Positions 21,495 through 30,558 of a DNA stretch of 37,846 bases are shown piece after piece. Each line of letters opens with the position of its first letter. Within the stretch, counting starts at the first letter, position 1. The stretch lies in assembly GCF_016863175.1 (NCBI RefSeq), contig NZ_BOOJ01000013.1, positions 1 through 37,846 on the forward strand. The letters run 5' to 3'. Position numbers and translations under genes: made by a program. This stretch comes from Paraplanobispora siamensis (GTDB taxonomy: Bacteria > Actinomycetota > Actinomycetes > Streptosporangiales > Streptosporangiaceae). The notes under the pieces were generated by a model. The model did not search any database, was not told the origin of the DNA, and was given only the letters and a program-made list of their open reading frames with translations.

Positions 21495-23456
21495 TCAGAA
21501 CCGGAAGCGGCCCACCAGGGACTTGAGCTCGCCGGCCAGGGTGGAGAGTTCCTGGGCCGCCAGGCCGGTCGAACCGCTGCCCGTGGTCGTCGCGTGCACC
21601 GCTCCCGCGACGTCGCCCATGGCGACGGCGATGTCGGTGGAGCCCGCGGCGGCCTCCGAGACGTTGCGGCTCATCTCCCTGGTGGTGGCGGTCTGCTCCT
21701 CGACGGCCCCGGCGATGGTGGTCTGCAGGCCGTTGATCCGGTCCACCACCTGGACGATCTCGCCGATCGCCTGGACCGCCGCCGCGGTGTCGGCCTGGAT
21801 GGCGCCGACGCGGTTGGTGATGTCCTCGGTCGCCTTCGCGGTCCCCTGGGCCAGGTCCTTGACCTCGCCCGCCACCACGGCGAAGCCCTTTCCGGCGTCG
21901 CCGGCGCGGGCCGCCTCGATGGTGGCGTTGAGGGCCAGCAGGTTGGTCTGCTCGGCGATGCTGTTGATCGCCTTGACCACGTCCCCGATCTCGGAGGAGG
22001 AGGCGCCGAGCTTGGCGATGGTCTCCGTGGTGGTCTGCGCGATCTGCGCGGCCCGCGTGCCGACCTGCGCGGCCTCGGTGGTGCTGATCGAGATCTCCCG
22101 GATGGACGCGTCCATCTCCTCGGCGCCGGCGGCGACCGTGTCGATGTTGCCGGACACCCGATCGGCGGCGTCCGACACCGTCCGGGTGCGCTGGGCGGCG
22201 CGCTCGGCGCCGTCCCGGAGCCCGTCGCTGATCTCCGTGAGGGCGTGGGCGGACGCCGCGACGCCTTCGGCCTTGTCGTTGATCTGCCGCACCATGTCGG
22301 CGATCTTCGCGGTGAATCGGTTGAACGCCGCTCCCAGGGCCCCGATCTCGTCGCGGCGGGCCTCGTCCACGCGCTGGGTGAGGTCGCTGTCGCCGTCGGC
22401 GATCTCCGTCAGCCTGTCGCGGAGCCGGACGAGGGGACGGGTCAGGCCGGTGCCGAGCAGCCAGACCACCACGCCGGCGACCGCGCAGGCGGCGATCGAA
22501 GCGAGCAGGATCGTGCGCATCATGCCACCGGAGGCGGCGCTGATCGTCTCTTCGGGCACGGCGACGAGCACGGCCCAGGTGTCTCCGGTGGACAGGGTGA
22601 CGGGGGTGGCCACCATGGTGGCCGAGCCGCCGAGGAAGGCGTCGTCCCGGGTGGCGCGGACCGGGGCGGTGCGGGCGAGCGCCGTCTTGACGTCCGAGGC
22701 CGCCGCCCCGGGGAGCGCCTTGCCCAGGAGCTTGCCGTCGGGGTGGGCGACCACCGTGCCGCCGGAGGTGGTCAGGGCCAGGTAGCCGGTGCCGTACGGC
22801 TTCTTCTCCGCCAGCGCGGAGCTCAGGTCGCTGAGCGCGAGGTCGACGGTGACCACGCCGTGGAACGCGCCCTCCACCATGATCGGGGCCGTGGCGGTGG
22901 TCATCAGGACGTCCTGGCCGTTGATCGGGTAGACGTAGGGGTCCACCACCAGGTCCTTGCCGGTCTGCCGGGGCACCAGGTACCAGTCACCGGCTCCCGG
23001 GGTCTCGTAGTCGGTCAGCGGCGCGGACTGCAGCTGCTCGCCGTCCCGGTACCAGTAGGGGATGAAGCGGCCGGTCTCATCGCTCTGGGCGCTCTTGCGG
23101 AAGTCGGCGTCCCGGCCGTCGAAGGCGTCAGGCTCCCAGCCGGTGGACATGCCGACGAACTCCGGGTGGGCGGCGAGGGTGTCGCGCACGAGGTTGCTCA
23201 CCGTCGTGCGGTCGACGACTCCGGCCGTCTTCAGCGAGGCCATCGTCCGGGCCAGCGTGTGCGCGGTGTGCGAGGCGTTGTCGATGAGGGCCCGGATGTC
23301 GCCGGCCTCCCGGCGTGCCAGTTCCTCGGTGTAGTCGTCGGCCTGCTGCCGGGACAGCCCGCTCGACTGCACGGCGACGATGGTGAACAGGATCGCGATG
23401 GCGGCCGTCACGAGGGCCAGGACACTGGCGACGAGACGGGTACGGATGGTGTGCAC
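21495..23456 (-). CDS. Methyl-accepting chemotaxis protein (dCACHE-HAMP-MA)
   Basis: 653 residues: TM1 (about 4-28), an extracellular sensor (about 29-310) with the double-Cache pattern ([42 protein letters not shown]), TM2 (about 312-340), HAMP (about 345-395, [25 protein letters not shown]) and a long signalling coiled coil with the invariant tip [31 protein letters not shown]. It senses a small extracellular ligand, possibly an amino or organic acid, and controls a CheA kinase not encoded here. GTG 23456 is chosen because AAGGAG lies six bases upstream; ATG 23504 lacks one. A chemoreceptor implies a motile stage. Confidence 0.92.
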   Translation of the reverse strand: MHTIRTRLVASVLALVTAAIAILFTIVAVQSSGLSRQQADDYTEELARREAGDIRALIDNASHTAHTLARTMASLKTAGVVDRTTVSNLVRDTLAAHPEFVGMSTGWEPDAFDGRDADFRKSAQSDETGRFIPYWYRDGEQLQSAPLTDYETPGAGDWYLVPRQTGKDLVVDPYVYPINGQDVLMTTATAPIMVEGAFHGVVTVDLALSDLSSALAEKKPYGTGYLALTTSGGTVVAHPDGKLLGKALPGAAASDVKTALARTAPVRATRDDAFLGGSATMVATPVTLSTGDTWAVLVAVPEETISAASGGMMRTILLASIAACAVAGVVVWLLGTGLTRPLVRLRDRLTEIADGDSDLTQRVDEARRDEIGALGAAFNRFTAKIADMVRQINDKAEGVAASAHALTEISDGLRDGAERAAQRTRTVSDAADRVSGNIDTVAAGAEEMDASIREISISTTEAAQVGTRAAQIAQTTTETIAKLGASSSEIGDVVKAINSIAEQTNLLALNATIEAARAGDAGKGFAVVAGEVKDLAQGTAKATEDITNRVGAIQADTAAAVQAIGEIVQVVDRINGLQTTIAGAVEEQTATTREMSRNVSEAAAGSTDIAVAMGDVAGAVHATTTGSGSTGLAAQELSTLAGELKSLVGRFRF

Positions 23457-23556
23457 GGACAGCTCCTTCTTGACGCTCCCTCCGTTGCTTGACGCTCTCT
23501 TCATCGGTGGCCCGGTGCCCGGGTTGAGGCATTGGGGGGGACCCGCCCATGCGAAA

Positions 23557-23593
23557 CGCCCCCGGGCCGGCGGAGACGGCCGGCCCGGGGGCG
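23557..23593 (-). terminator. Perfect 15-bp hairpin after the exporter gene
   Basis: Arms 23557-23571 and 23579-23593 pair perfectly around a 7-nt loop. It begins 18 bp after the MFS stop and separates that gene from the chemoreceptor gene downstream on the same strand. Confidence 0.75.
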
Positions 23594-23610
23594 TGCGAGA
23601 GGGGGGACGG

Positions 23611-25173
23611 TCAGTCCGCGGGGGCGGGCTCGGGCGCCGGGGCCGGAGCGGCGGAGCGCAGCGGGATCTCCTTGAGGAAGAGGGCGGCCACCGCGGCGAG
23701 GACGGCGATCGGGACGCCGACCAGGAAGACGGTCTCCAGGGCCCGGGTGAAGGCCTCCAGGATCACGTTCAGCACCGGCTCCGGCAGCTGCCGGATGGCG
23801 TCGGGGGAGCCGAGGTTGGGGGTCGCGCCACCGGTCAGCGGCAGGTGGGCGGCCTTGGCCAGGGAGACCAGCTCCGAGGCGAGCCGGTTGCTCAGGATGG
23901 CGCCGAAGGCGGCCACGCCGACGGCGCCGCCCAGGGAGCGGAAGAAGGACACGCCGGAGGTGGTGGCGGCCATGTCGGCGCGGGTCACGGCGTTCTGCGC
24001 GGCGAGGATGAGGATCTGCATGGAGGCGCCCAGGCCGACGCCGAGCACCGCGTTGTCCACGCCGACGAGCACCAGCGAGCTGTCGACGTGCAGGCGGGAC
24101 AGCAGGAACAGGCCGAGCGCGACCAGCAGCATGCCGACGATCGGGAAGACCTTCCAGCGGCCGGTCCTGGTGACGAACTTGCCGACCGCGATCGAGGAGA
24201 CCAGCAGGCCGAGCACCATGGGCAGGGTCATCAGGCCGGAGCCGGTGGGGCTCATGCCCTTGACGATCTGCAGGTACTGGGGCAGGAACATCATCGCGCC
24301 GAACATCGCCGCGCCGACGAGCAGGGAGGCCAGGCTCGACAGCACGAAGGTGCGGTTGCGGAACAGGTGGGGCGGCAGGATGGGGTCGGCGGCCCTGCGC
24401 TCGGCGACCACGGCCAGGCCGAACATCACCAGGCTGAGCGCGCCCAGGACGTAGGTCCAGGAGGAGTTCCACTCGAACTCCTGGCCGCCGAGCGACAGCA
24501 GCAGCATCAGGGCGGTGGTGCCGCCGGTGATGAAGGTGGCGCCCCACCAGTCGACCTTGGCGTCGCGGCGGACGAACGGGAGCTTGAGGACCTTCTGGAT
24601 GACGACGAAGGCGACCACGGCCAGCGGCACGCAGATCCAGAACGTCCAGCGCCAGGACATGTTGTCGACGATGAAGCCGCCGAGCAGCGGGCCGGCCACG
24701 GTGGAGACGCCGAAGACTGCGCCGATGTAACCGGAGTAGCGGCCGCGCTCGCGGGGCTCGACCACGTCACCGAGGATGATCTGGGGCAGCGCGGCCAGAC
24801 CGCCGGCGCCGATGCCCTGCACCGCACGGGCGGCGATGAGCTGGCCCATGTCCTGGGAGAAGCCCGCGGCGACCGAGGAGGCCGCGAAGATCACCAATGC
24901 GGTCTGGAACATGAACTTGCGGCCGTAGAGGTCGGAGAGCTTGCCCCACAGCGGAGTGGAGGCGGTCATGGTGAGCAGGGTCGCGCTGGCCACCCAGGCG
25001 AGCTGGTCCTGACCGCCGAGGGTGCCGACGATCGTCGGCAGCGCGGTGCCCACCACGGACGTCGAGATCATCGACGTCAGCATGGCGAGCATCAACCCGG
25101 CCAGGATCTCCAGTACCTGTTTGTGCGTGAAGCGCTGCCCCGCCTCAGCCTGGACCTGTTGTCCGGTCAGCAT
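23611..25173 (-). CDS. MFS drug exporter, DHA2 (EmrB/QacA) family
   Basis: 520 residues with about 14 membrane segments. Motif A is present as [13 protein letters not shown] after the second helix, and motif C as [23 protein letters not shown] in helix 5, the antiporter signature. It should export hydrophobic or cationic drugs in exchange for protons. ATG 25173 is preferred because GGGGGA precedes it by about six bases; ATG 25179 is in frame and possible. The C-terminus is Pro/Ala-rich. It is divergent from a TetR gene with a dyad in its promoter spacer, so drug-inducible control is likely. Confidence 0.94.
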   Translation of the reverse strand: MLTGQQVQAEAGQRFTHKQVLEILAGLMLAMLTSMISTSVVGTALPTIVGTLGGQDQLAWVASATLLTMTASTPLWGKLSDLYGRKFMFQTALVIFAASSVAAGFSQDMGQLIAARAVQGIGAGGLAALPQIILGDVVEPRERGRYSGYIGAVFGVSTVAGPLLGGFIVDNMSWRWTFWICVPLAVVAFVVIQKVLKLPFVRRDAKVDWWGATFITGGTTALMLLLSLGGQEFEWNSSWTYVLGALSLVMFGLAVVAERRAADPILPPHLFRNRTFVLSSLASLLVGAAMFGAMMFLPQYLQIVKGMSPTGSGLMTLPMVLGLLVSSIAVGKFVTRTGRWKVFPIVGMLLVALGLFLLSRLHVDSSLVLVGVDNAVLGVGLGASMQILILAAQNAVTRADMAATTSGVSFFRSLGGAVGVAAFGAILSNRLASELVSLAKAAHLPLTGGATPNLGSPDAIRQLPEPVLNVILEAFTRALETVFLVGVPIAVLAAVAALFLKEIPLRSAAPAPAPEPAPAD

Positions 25174-25204
25174 GACCATCCCCCAATACGTGTACGCTGC
25201 ATAT

Positions 25205-25234
25205 AAGTTAGTAGACGCATGTTTACTTCGTCAA
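25205..25234 (-). promoter_or_regulatory. Promoter of the MFS exporter gene
   Basis: On the minus strand: TTGACG (25234-25229), an 18-bp spacer, TAACTT (25210-25205). Close to the housekeeping consensus and about 30 bp before the start codon. The spacer is almost wholly the TetR-type dyad. Confidence 0.6.
25210..25227. promoter_or_regulatory. TetR-type operator in the exporter promoter
   Basis: AGTAGAC-GCAT-GTTTACT: 7-bp arms matching at 6 of 7 positions. It fills the -35/-10 spacer of the exporter promoter, so a bound repressor would block polymerase; it also lies close upstream of tetR and could give autoregulation. Confidence 0.6.
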
Positions 25235-25253
25235 ATCTGGAAGGATCGGGCGG

Positions 25254-25814
25254 ATGGAAGAGGTACGGCGCCGCGACCGGGAGGGCACCCGGCAGCGCAT
25301 CCTGGAGGCCGCGCGACGCCTGTTCGCCGAGCTCGGCTACGACCACGTGACGATGCGGCTGATCGCCGCGGAGGCGGACGCCAACATCGCGCTGATCAAC
25401 CGCTACTTCGGCGCCAAGCGCGAGCTGTTCGCCGAGGTGCTCGCCATGCAGGGGCGCTTCCCCGGCGTGCTGGACGGCCCGCAGGAGGAACTGCCCCGGC
25501 GCCTGGCCGAGTACGTCGCCGACCGGCTGCTGTCCGACCGGGGCAGCCCGGTGATGGAGGCGCTCAGCAGGTCCTCGGCGACCCCGGAGATCCAGGGCAT
25601 CATCAAGGACCGGGTCAGCTCGGCGATCATGGAGCCGCTCGCCGGGCGGCTGACCGGCGAGGACGCCAGGCTGCGCGCCTCGATCGCCACCGCGCTCATC
25701 ACCGGGTCGGGGACGCTGCGCCAGCTCTTCGGCCAGGACGCGCTCGACGCGCCCGCCCGCGAGGTCGTCGTCGAGCGGCTGGCCAGGGTCTTCGAGGTCT
25801 GCCTGGCGCCGTGA
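25254..25814 (+). CDS. TetR-family transcriptional repressor
   Basis: 186 residues. The N-terminal helix-turn-helix (about 10-56) has TRQRILEAARRLFAELGYDHVTMRLIAAEADANIALINRYFGAKRELF, the standard TetR pattern. The C-terminal ligand-binding helices resemble the TetR_C domain of regulators paired with drug pumps (SPVMEALSRSSATPEIQGIIKDRV). ATG 25254 has AAGGA about nine bases upstream. Divergent from the DHA2 exporter with an operator between them; the likely ligand is an exported drug. The lipopeptide cluster starts 140 bp downstream, so the pair could also serve self-resistance, but nothing in the sequence proves it. Confidence 0.93.
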   Translation: MEEVRRRDREGTRQRILEAARRLFAELGYDHVTMRLIAAEADANIALINRYFGAKRELFAEVLAMQGRFPGVLDGPQEELPRRLAEYVADRLLSDRGSPVMEALSRSSATPEIQGIIKDRVSSAIMEPLAGRLTGEDARLRASIATALITGSGTLRQLFGQDALDAPAREVVVERLARVFEVCLAP

Positions 25815-25952
25815 TCGTCACGGGGCCGGGTGGAGGGGCAAAGATACTAAATTTCGGCGTAAAACCGGTCGGCGGCTTGTGCGGCCGAGGGCTGTGACCG
25901 GCTGATCCCTGCTCCTATGTTGGGTTGTCTTGCCGTCGCGGGAGATGACCAG

Positions 25953-27740
25953 ATGTCCTTTGTGCAGCGGGTACGCGCGCAGGCCGAGCGGTGCGGTCAC
26001 GAGCGCTCCTACGTCTTCGTGGAGGACCGCAGGGGAGAGCTCGCCGAGAGCCGCATGACCTTCACCGAGATCGACGAGAGGGCCAGGTCGACGGGGGCGT
26101 GGCTGACCGGGCGGCGGATGGAGGACCAGACGGCGCTCCTGCTCTACCCGGCGGGGCTGGAGTTCCTGACGGCCTTCCTCGGCTGCCTGTACTCCCGGAC
26201 GGTCGCGGTGCCCTCGCCGCTGCCGCAGACCGACCCCCGCGCCCTGGAACGTGCCGAGGGGATCATCAAGGACGCCGACGTACGGCTGGTGCTCACCGAC
26301 GCGGCCAACCGCGACATGCTCGCCGGCTGGCTGCGCGAGGTCGGACTGGACGGCACGGTCGAGTGCGTGGCGACCGACGCCCTCGACCTGCCGGACCCCG
26401 GCGCGTGGGCCGAGCCGGAGATCGGACCGGACACCCTGGCCTACATGCAGTACACCTCCGGCTCCACCAGCGAGCCGCGCGGCGTCATGCTCACCCACGC
26501 CAACCTGCTGCACAACGAGAACGAGATCTGGCGGATGATCGGCTCCCCCGAGGAGGGCGTCGGGGTCGGCTGGCTGCCGCACTACCACGACATGGGCCTG
26601 ATCGGCATGCTGCTCCTGCCGATCTACGCCGGCGGCGACCTGTACTTCGCCTCGCCGATCTCGTTCGTCATGCGCCCGGCGCTCTGGCTGGAGATGATCA
26701 GCCGCTACCGGGCCGGCTACACCGTCGCGCCGAACTTCGCCTACGAGTGGTGCGCCGCCCGGGTCACCGACGCCCAGGCCGCCGGGCTCGACCTGTCCAG
26801 CCTGAAGTTCGCGCTCAACGGGGCCGAGCCGGTGCGTCCCAGCACGCTGCGCACCATGGTCCGCCGCTTCGGGCCCATCGGCTTCAGCGCGAAGGCCTGG
26901 GCCCCGGCGTACGGCATGGCCGAGGCGACCCTGGTGATCACGGCCACCCCCCTCGGGCAGGGCGCGCTGATCCGCCGCTTCGACGCCGCGGCGCTGGAGC
27001 GGCACGAGGCGGTCCCGTCGGAGACCGGCGTCGAGCTGGTCGGCTGCGGCCGGCCGCTCACCATGACCGTGCGCATCGTCGACCCCGACAGCCGCGCCGG
27101 CCTGGGCGAGGGGCGGGTCGGCGAGATCTGGGTGCGCGGCGGCAGCGTCGCCCGCGGCTACTGGCAGCGCGGGGAGGCCACCCGGGACGCCTTCGGGGGC
27201 CGCACCGCCGGCGGCGACGGGCCGTTCCTGCGCACCGGGGACCTCGGCTTCACGCTGGACGGCGAGCTCTACGTCACCGGCCGGATCAAGGACGTCGTCA
27301 TCGTCAACGGACGCAACCTCTACCCGCAGGACCTGGAGGAGGCGGCCCGCGAGGTGCACCCGGCGCTGGGCGCGGCCGCCGCCTTCGGCCTCGACGCCGC
27401 CGGCCTGGACATGACCGGCCTCGACGCGACCGGGACCGGCGCGCGCGGCGCCGGGCAGGGCGCCGGGGAGCAGGTGGTGGTCGTGCAGGAGGTCAGGGAG
27501 CAGCGGCTGGGGGATCTGTCCGCCGGGGACCTGGCCCGCCGGGTCCAGGGCGAGCTCGGCCGGGTGTTCGGCGTGCCCGCCGTGAGCGTGGTGCTGGTGG
27601 ACCGGGGCGGGGTCGGCAAGACCACCAGCGGCAAGATCCAGCGCTCCCGCACCCGGGAGCTGCTGCTGACCGGGCTCCTGCCCGTGGTCCACGCCGAGCT
27701 CACCGCCGCCGTGGCGGCGGCCGTACGAGAGGAAGGCTGA
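25953..27740 (+). CDS. Fatty acyl-AMP ligase (FAAL)
   Basis: 595 residues. The ANL fold is clear: YTSGSTSEPRGVMLTH from Y167, WLPHYHDMGLIG, AYGMAEATL, FLRTGDLGF, GRIKDVVIVNGRNLYPQDLE and the C-terminal TTSGKIQRS with K561. The HDMGL motif, the NLYPQDLE segment and the FAAL-style C-terminal domain point to acyl-AMP formation and transfer to a carrier protein rather than to CoA. ATG 25953 is chosen for the GGGAG just upstream; ATG 25917 is in frame. Its stop is 1 nt from the ACP gene. An insertion of Gly-rich repeats interrupts the C-terminal domain. Role: activates the fatty acid that starts the lipopeptide. Confidence 0.92.
   Translation: MSFVQRVRAQAERCGHERSYVFVEDRRGELAESRMTFTEIDERARSTGAWLTGRRMEDQTALLLYPAGLEFLTAFLGCLYSRTVAVPSPLPQTDPRALERAEGIIKDADVRLVLTDAANRDMLAGWLREVGLDGTVECVATDALDLPDPGAWAEPEIGPDTLAYMQYTSGSTSEPRGVMLTHANLLHNENEIWRMIGSPEEGVGVGWLPHYHDMGLIGMLLLPIYAGGDLYFASPISFVMRPALWLEMISRYRAGYTVAPNFAYEWCAARVTDAQAAGLDLSSLKFALNGAEPVRPSTLRTMVRRFGPIGFSAKAWAPAYGMAEATLVITATPLGQGALIRRFDAAALERHEAVPSETGVELVGCGRPLTMTVRIVDPDSRAGLGEGRVGEIWVRGGSVARGYWQRGEATRDAFGGRTAGGDGPFLRTGDLGFTLDGELYVTGRIKDVVIVNGRNLYPQDLEEAAREVHPALGAAAAFGLDAAGLDMTGLDATGTGARGAGQGAGEQVVVVQEVREQRLGDLSAGDLARRVQGELGRVFGVPAVSVVLVDRGGVGKTTSGKIQRSRTRELLLTGLLPVVHAELTAAVAAAVREEG
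27387..27473 (+). repeat. Low-complexity insertion in the FAAL C-terminal domain
   Basis: About 29 codons (residues 479-507) encode GLDAAGLDMTGLDATG followed by Gly/Ala/Arg-rich residues, a GLDxxG repeat placed between the conserved VHPALGAAAAF and VVVVQEV strands. Homologues as I know them join these by a short loop. Confidence 0.65.
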
Positions 27741-27741
27741 C

Positions 27742-28011
27742 ATGTCCGCCGACGCAGGGGTCGCCGCCGACCTCGACTCCATCCGCGACTGGCTGCGGGC
27801 GCAGGTGGCCTCCTACGTCATGCGCCCGCCGGAGGAGATCGACCCCCTGGTCCCGGTCGCCCAGTACGGCATGGACTCGGTCTACTCGCTCAGCCTCTGC
27901 GGTGACATCGAGGCCGAGTACGGGCTGGAGATCGAGCCGACCCTCGTCTGGGAGCACCCGACCGTCGAGGCCATGGCGGACCACCTCCGGGGCAGGCTGA
28001 GCGCGGCCTGA
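27742..28011 (+). CDS. Stand-alone acyl carrier protein
   Basis: 89 residues, one carrier domain. The phosphopantetheine serine is S46 in YGMDSVYSLSL, with the typical helix-2 continuation CGDIEAEYGLEIEPTLVWEHPTVEAMADHL. It should receive the acyl chain from the FAAL and present it to the first condensation domain of the NRPS. ATG 27742 starts 1 nt after the FAAL stop, with GGAAGG just upstream. Its stop overlaps the MmpL start (TGATG), so FAAL, ACP and transporter are one translationally linked unit. Confidence 0.93.
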   Translation: MSADAGVAADLDSIRDWLRAQVASYVMRPPEEIDPLVPVAQYGMDSVYSLSLCGDIEAEYGLEIEPTLVWEHPTVEAMADHLRGRLSAA

Positions 28012-30422
28012 TGCCCGGCCGGATCGCCGACCTGCTGTGCGGGCGGCGCACGAAGTGGCTGGTGCTGGCCCTCTGGCTGGTCGTCGTCGCCGTCGCCGGG
28101 TCCTTCGCCGGGCGGCTGGAGTCGGTGCAGAAGGACGACATCGCCGCCTACCTGCCCGGCAGCGCCGACTCCGCGCAGGCGGTCAAGCGCATCCTCGGCA
28201 TGCAGGGGGAGAACCTCTCCCCGGCGACCGTCGTCTACGAACGGCGCGGCGGCATCACCCGGGCCGACGACGAGGAGATCGCCCGGGACATGGAGGAGTT
28301 CGCCCGGATTGAGGGCGTGGTCGCCGAGCTTCCCACGCCGACCGGGGGCAAGACCTTCGACCGCGACGACCTCGACCGGGAGCTGAAGCCGTACCGCGAC
28401 GCCGACGGGGAACTGCCCGAACAGCTCCAGGCGGTGGAGGACAAGCTCCGGATCCCCAAGCTGACCAAGACCGTCAAGCTCCTGGTCGCGCAGCGCGCCA
28501 AGGACGGCGAGGCCGTCCAGGTCGTGGTCATCGTCAAGGACCACGGCGGGCGCGAGACGGCCCAGATCATCGACCGGGTGCGGAAGGTCCTCGACGACGG
28601 GCGCCCGGCCGGGCTGGCCGCCCACATCACCGGCATGGTCGGCTTCCAGGCCGACGCGCTGGCGGTCTTCTCCACCGTGGACACCGACCTGCTGCTGGCC
28701 GCGATGGGCGTGGCGGTGGTCGTGCTGCTGATCACCTACCGCAGCGTCGTCCTGTGGCTGTTCCCGCTCGGCATCGTGGGGATCGCGCTGTCGGTGGCGA
28801 TGGCGGTGAACTACGGGCTGGCCTCCGCCGGGGTGATCACGGTCAGCAGCGTGGCGGTCTCGCTGCTGATGGTCCTGGTGGTCGGCGCGGGCACCGACTA
28901 CGCCCTGCTGATCGTCGCCCGCTACCGGGAGGAACTGCGCCGGCACCGGGACCGGCACGAGGCGATGGCGGTGGCGCTGCGCCGGGCCGGACCGGCGGTG
29001 ATCGCGAGCGCGGCGACCGTGGTGGCCGGGCTGCTGTGCCTGGTGGTGGCCGAGCTCAACTCCACCAAGGGGCTGGGACCGGTCTCGGCGGTCGGCGTGA
29101 CGAGCGCGATGCTCGCGATGATGACGCTGCTGCCCGCGGTCATGGTGGTCTTCGGGCGCTGGGTGTTCTGGCCGGTGGTCCCGCGTTACGACCCGCACGC
29201 CGCGGACGCCGACCCCGGCGGTCCGGGCACAGGCGGGGCCGGTGGTCGCGGGGCCGGGGTGTGGGGGACGCTGGGGCGCAGGATCGCGCGCAACCCCCGG
29301 CTGGTGTGGATCGTCACCTTCGCCGGGCTGGCGGTGTGCGCGACCGGGCTGGTCGCCTACCGCGAGGGCGGGCTGGACAACGCCGACGTCTTCCTCAACC
29401 GGCCCGACTCGGTCGTCGGGCAGGAGGTCGCCGCCCGGCACTTCCCGACCGGGGCCTCCGACCCGGTCCAGGTGGTCACGACCGAGCAGTACGTCAAGGA
29501 CGTGATCGTGGACACCGCCCAGCGGCCCGAGGTCACCTCGATCTCGCTGGGCGCCGCGGGCAACGGCGACATCCTGCTCAACGTGACGGTGCGCTCGGGC
29601 GACGGGCGGGAGTCCGAACGCCAGGAGGTGCTCGCCCTGCGCGACCGGTTGCGCGCGGTGGCCGCCCCGGACGTCAACGTGGGCGGGAACGTGGCGCTCA
29701 TCGCGGACCTGGAGCGGGGCGCGCAGCGGGACCGGGAGGTCATCATCCCGCTGGTGCTGCTGGTGGTCTTCGCGGTGCTGGCCCTGCTGCTGCGCGCGCT
29801 GGTCGCCCCGCTGCTGCTGCTGGCCACCGTGGTGGTGTCGTTCCTGGCCACGCTGGGGCTCAGCTCCCTGGCCTTCACCCACCTGTTCGGTTTCGCCGGG
29901 GTGGACCAGGGCTTCGTCCTGCTGGTGTTCGTGTTCCTGGTCGCGCTCGGCGTCGACTACAACATCTTCCTGATGCACCGGGTGCGCGAGGAGGCGCACC
30001 GGCACAGTACGGCGCGCGCCGCGATCGTCGGCCTGGAGGCGACCGGCGGGGTCATCACCTCGGCCGGGGTCGTGCTGGCGGGCACCTTCGCGGTGCTCGT
30101 GGTGCTGCCGCTCTCGCAGACCGTGCAGATCGCCTTCTCGGTCTCGGTGGGCGTGCTCCTCGACACGATGATCGTCCGATCGGTGCTCGTCACCGCGCTG
30201 ACCCTGGACGCCGGCGACGCCATCTGGTGGCCGGGCCGGCTGGCCCGGGGCTTCCGGTGGTGGCGCGGAGGGCGTTCCCTGTCGCGCCCCGCGCGCCCCC
30301 GGGTACGGCCCCAGGTCATGCTCAGGCCCCGCCGGCTCGTGCGCCCGCGCGTGACGCTCAGATCGGGCCCCGTCGTATTGAGAAAACGCGAAAAAAGGGA
30401 GGGAGAGTTTAGCGGTAAGTGA
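28011..30422 (+). CDS. MmpL/RND-family transporter
   Basis: 803 residues with the duplicated six-helix RND layout: TM1 near residues 12-34, a periplasmic-type domain, five helices (about 225-390), a second domain and five more helices (about 575-750). The paired signature motifs GTDYALLIVARYREEL (from G294) and GVDYNIFLMHRVREEA (from G647) carry the Asp-Tyr pairs of proton relay in MmpL proteins. It likely exports the lipopeptide or its precursor. The basic C-terminal tail becomes strikingly AT-rich in its last 60 bases. Coupled to the ACP gene by 1-nt overlap; followed by a 136-bp regulatory gap before the NRPS. Confidence 0.93.
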   Translation: MPGRIADLLCGRRTKWLVLALWLVVVAVAGSFAGRLESVQKDDIAAYLPGSADSAQAVKRILGMQGENLSPATVVYERRGGITRADDEEIARDMEEFARIEGVVAELPTPTGGKTFDRDDLDRELKPYRDADGELPEQLQAVEDKLRIPKLTKTVKLLVAQRAKDGEAVQVVVIVKDHGGRETAQIIDRVRKVLDDGRPAGLAAHITGMVGFQADALAVFSTVDTDLLLAAMGVAVVVLLITYRSVVLWLFPLGIVGIALSVAMAVNYGLASAGVITVSSVAVSLLMVLVVGAGTDYALLIVARYREELRRHRDRHEAMAVALRRAGPAVIASAATVVAGLLCLVVAELNSTKGLGPVSAVGVTSAMLAMMTLLPAVMVVFGRWVFWPVVPRYDPHAADADPGGPGTGGAGGRGAGVWGTLGRRIARNPRLVWIVTFAGLAVCATGLVAYREGGLDNADVFLNRPDSVVGQEVAARHFPTGASDPVQVVTTEQYVKDVIVDTAQRPEVTSISLGAAGNGDILLNVTVRSGDGRESERQEVLALRDRLRAVAAPDVNVGGNVALIADLERGAQRDREVIIPLVLLVVFAVLALLLRALVAPLLLLATVVVSFLATLGLSSLAFTHLFGFAGVDQGFVLLVFVFLVALGVDYNIFLMHRVREEAHRHSTARAAIVGLEATGGVITSAGVVLAGTFAVLVVLPLSQTVQIAFSVSVGVLLDTMIVRSVLVTALTLDAGDAIWWPGRLARGFRWWRGGRSLSRPARPRVRPQVMLRPRRLVRPRVTLRSGPVVLRKREKREGEFSGK

Positions 30423-30445
30423 CAAGTCGAATTATTGCGAGGCAG

Positions 30446-30459
30446 ATCACACGTGTGAT
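30446..30459. promoter_or_regulatory. Perfect 14-bp palindrome upstream of the NRPS gene
   Basis: ATCACACGTGTGAT lies between TTGCGA (30435-30440) and TTTACT (30459-30464), possible -35 and -10 hexamers 18 bp apart. A second small dyad, TTACT-TTCC-AGTAA, is at 30460-30473. The whole gap 30423-30558 is markedly AT-rich for this genome. It fits an operated promoter for the NRPS gene; the regulator is unknown. Confidence 0.5.
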
Positions 30460-30558
30460 TTACTTTCCAGTAACAAATGTGGGGCAGGGGGTCGCACACA
30501 ATGCGTTCTGCCTCTCTGAGGTGCTGATACGCACCCATCAGGCATTTTTCCGGCCCGG

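Noticed and set aside
27882-30425. Long minus-strand frame over the MmpL gene
   Set aside because: His/Gln/Asp-rich shadow of a membrane protein; the + strand has RND motifs and coupling to the ACP gene.
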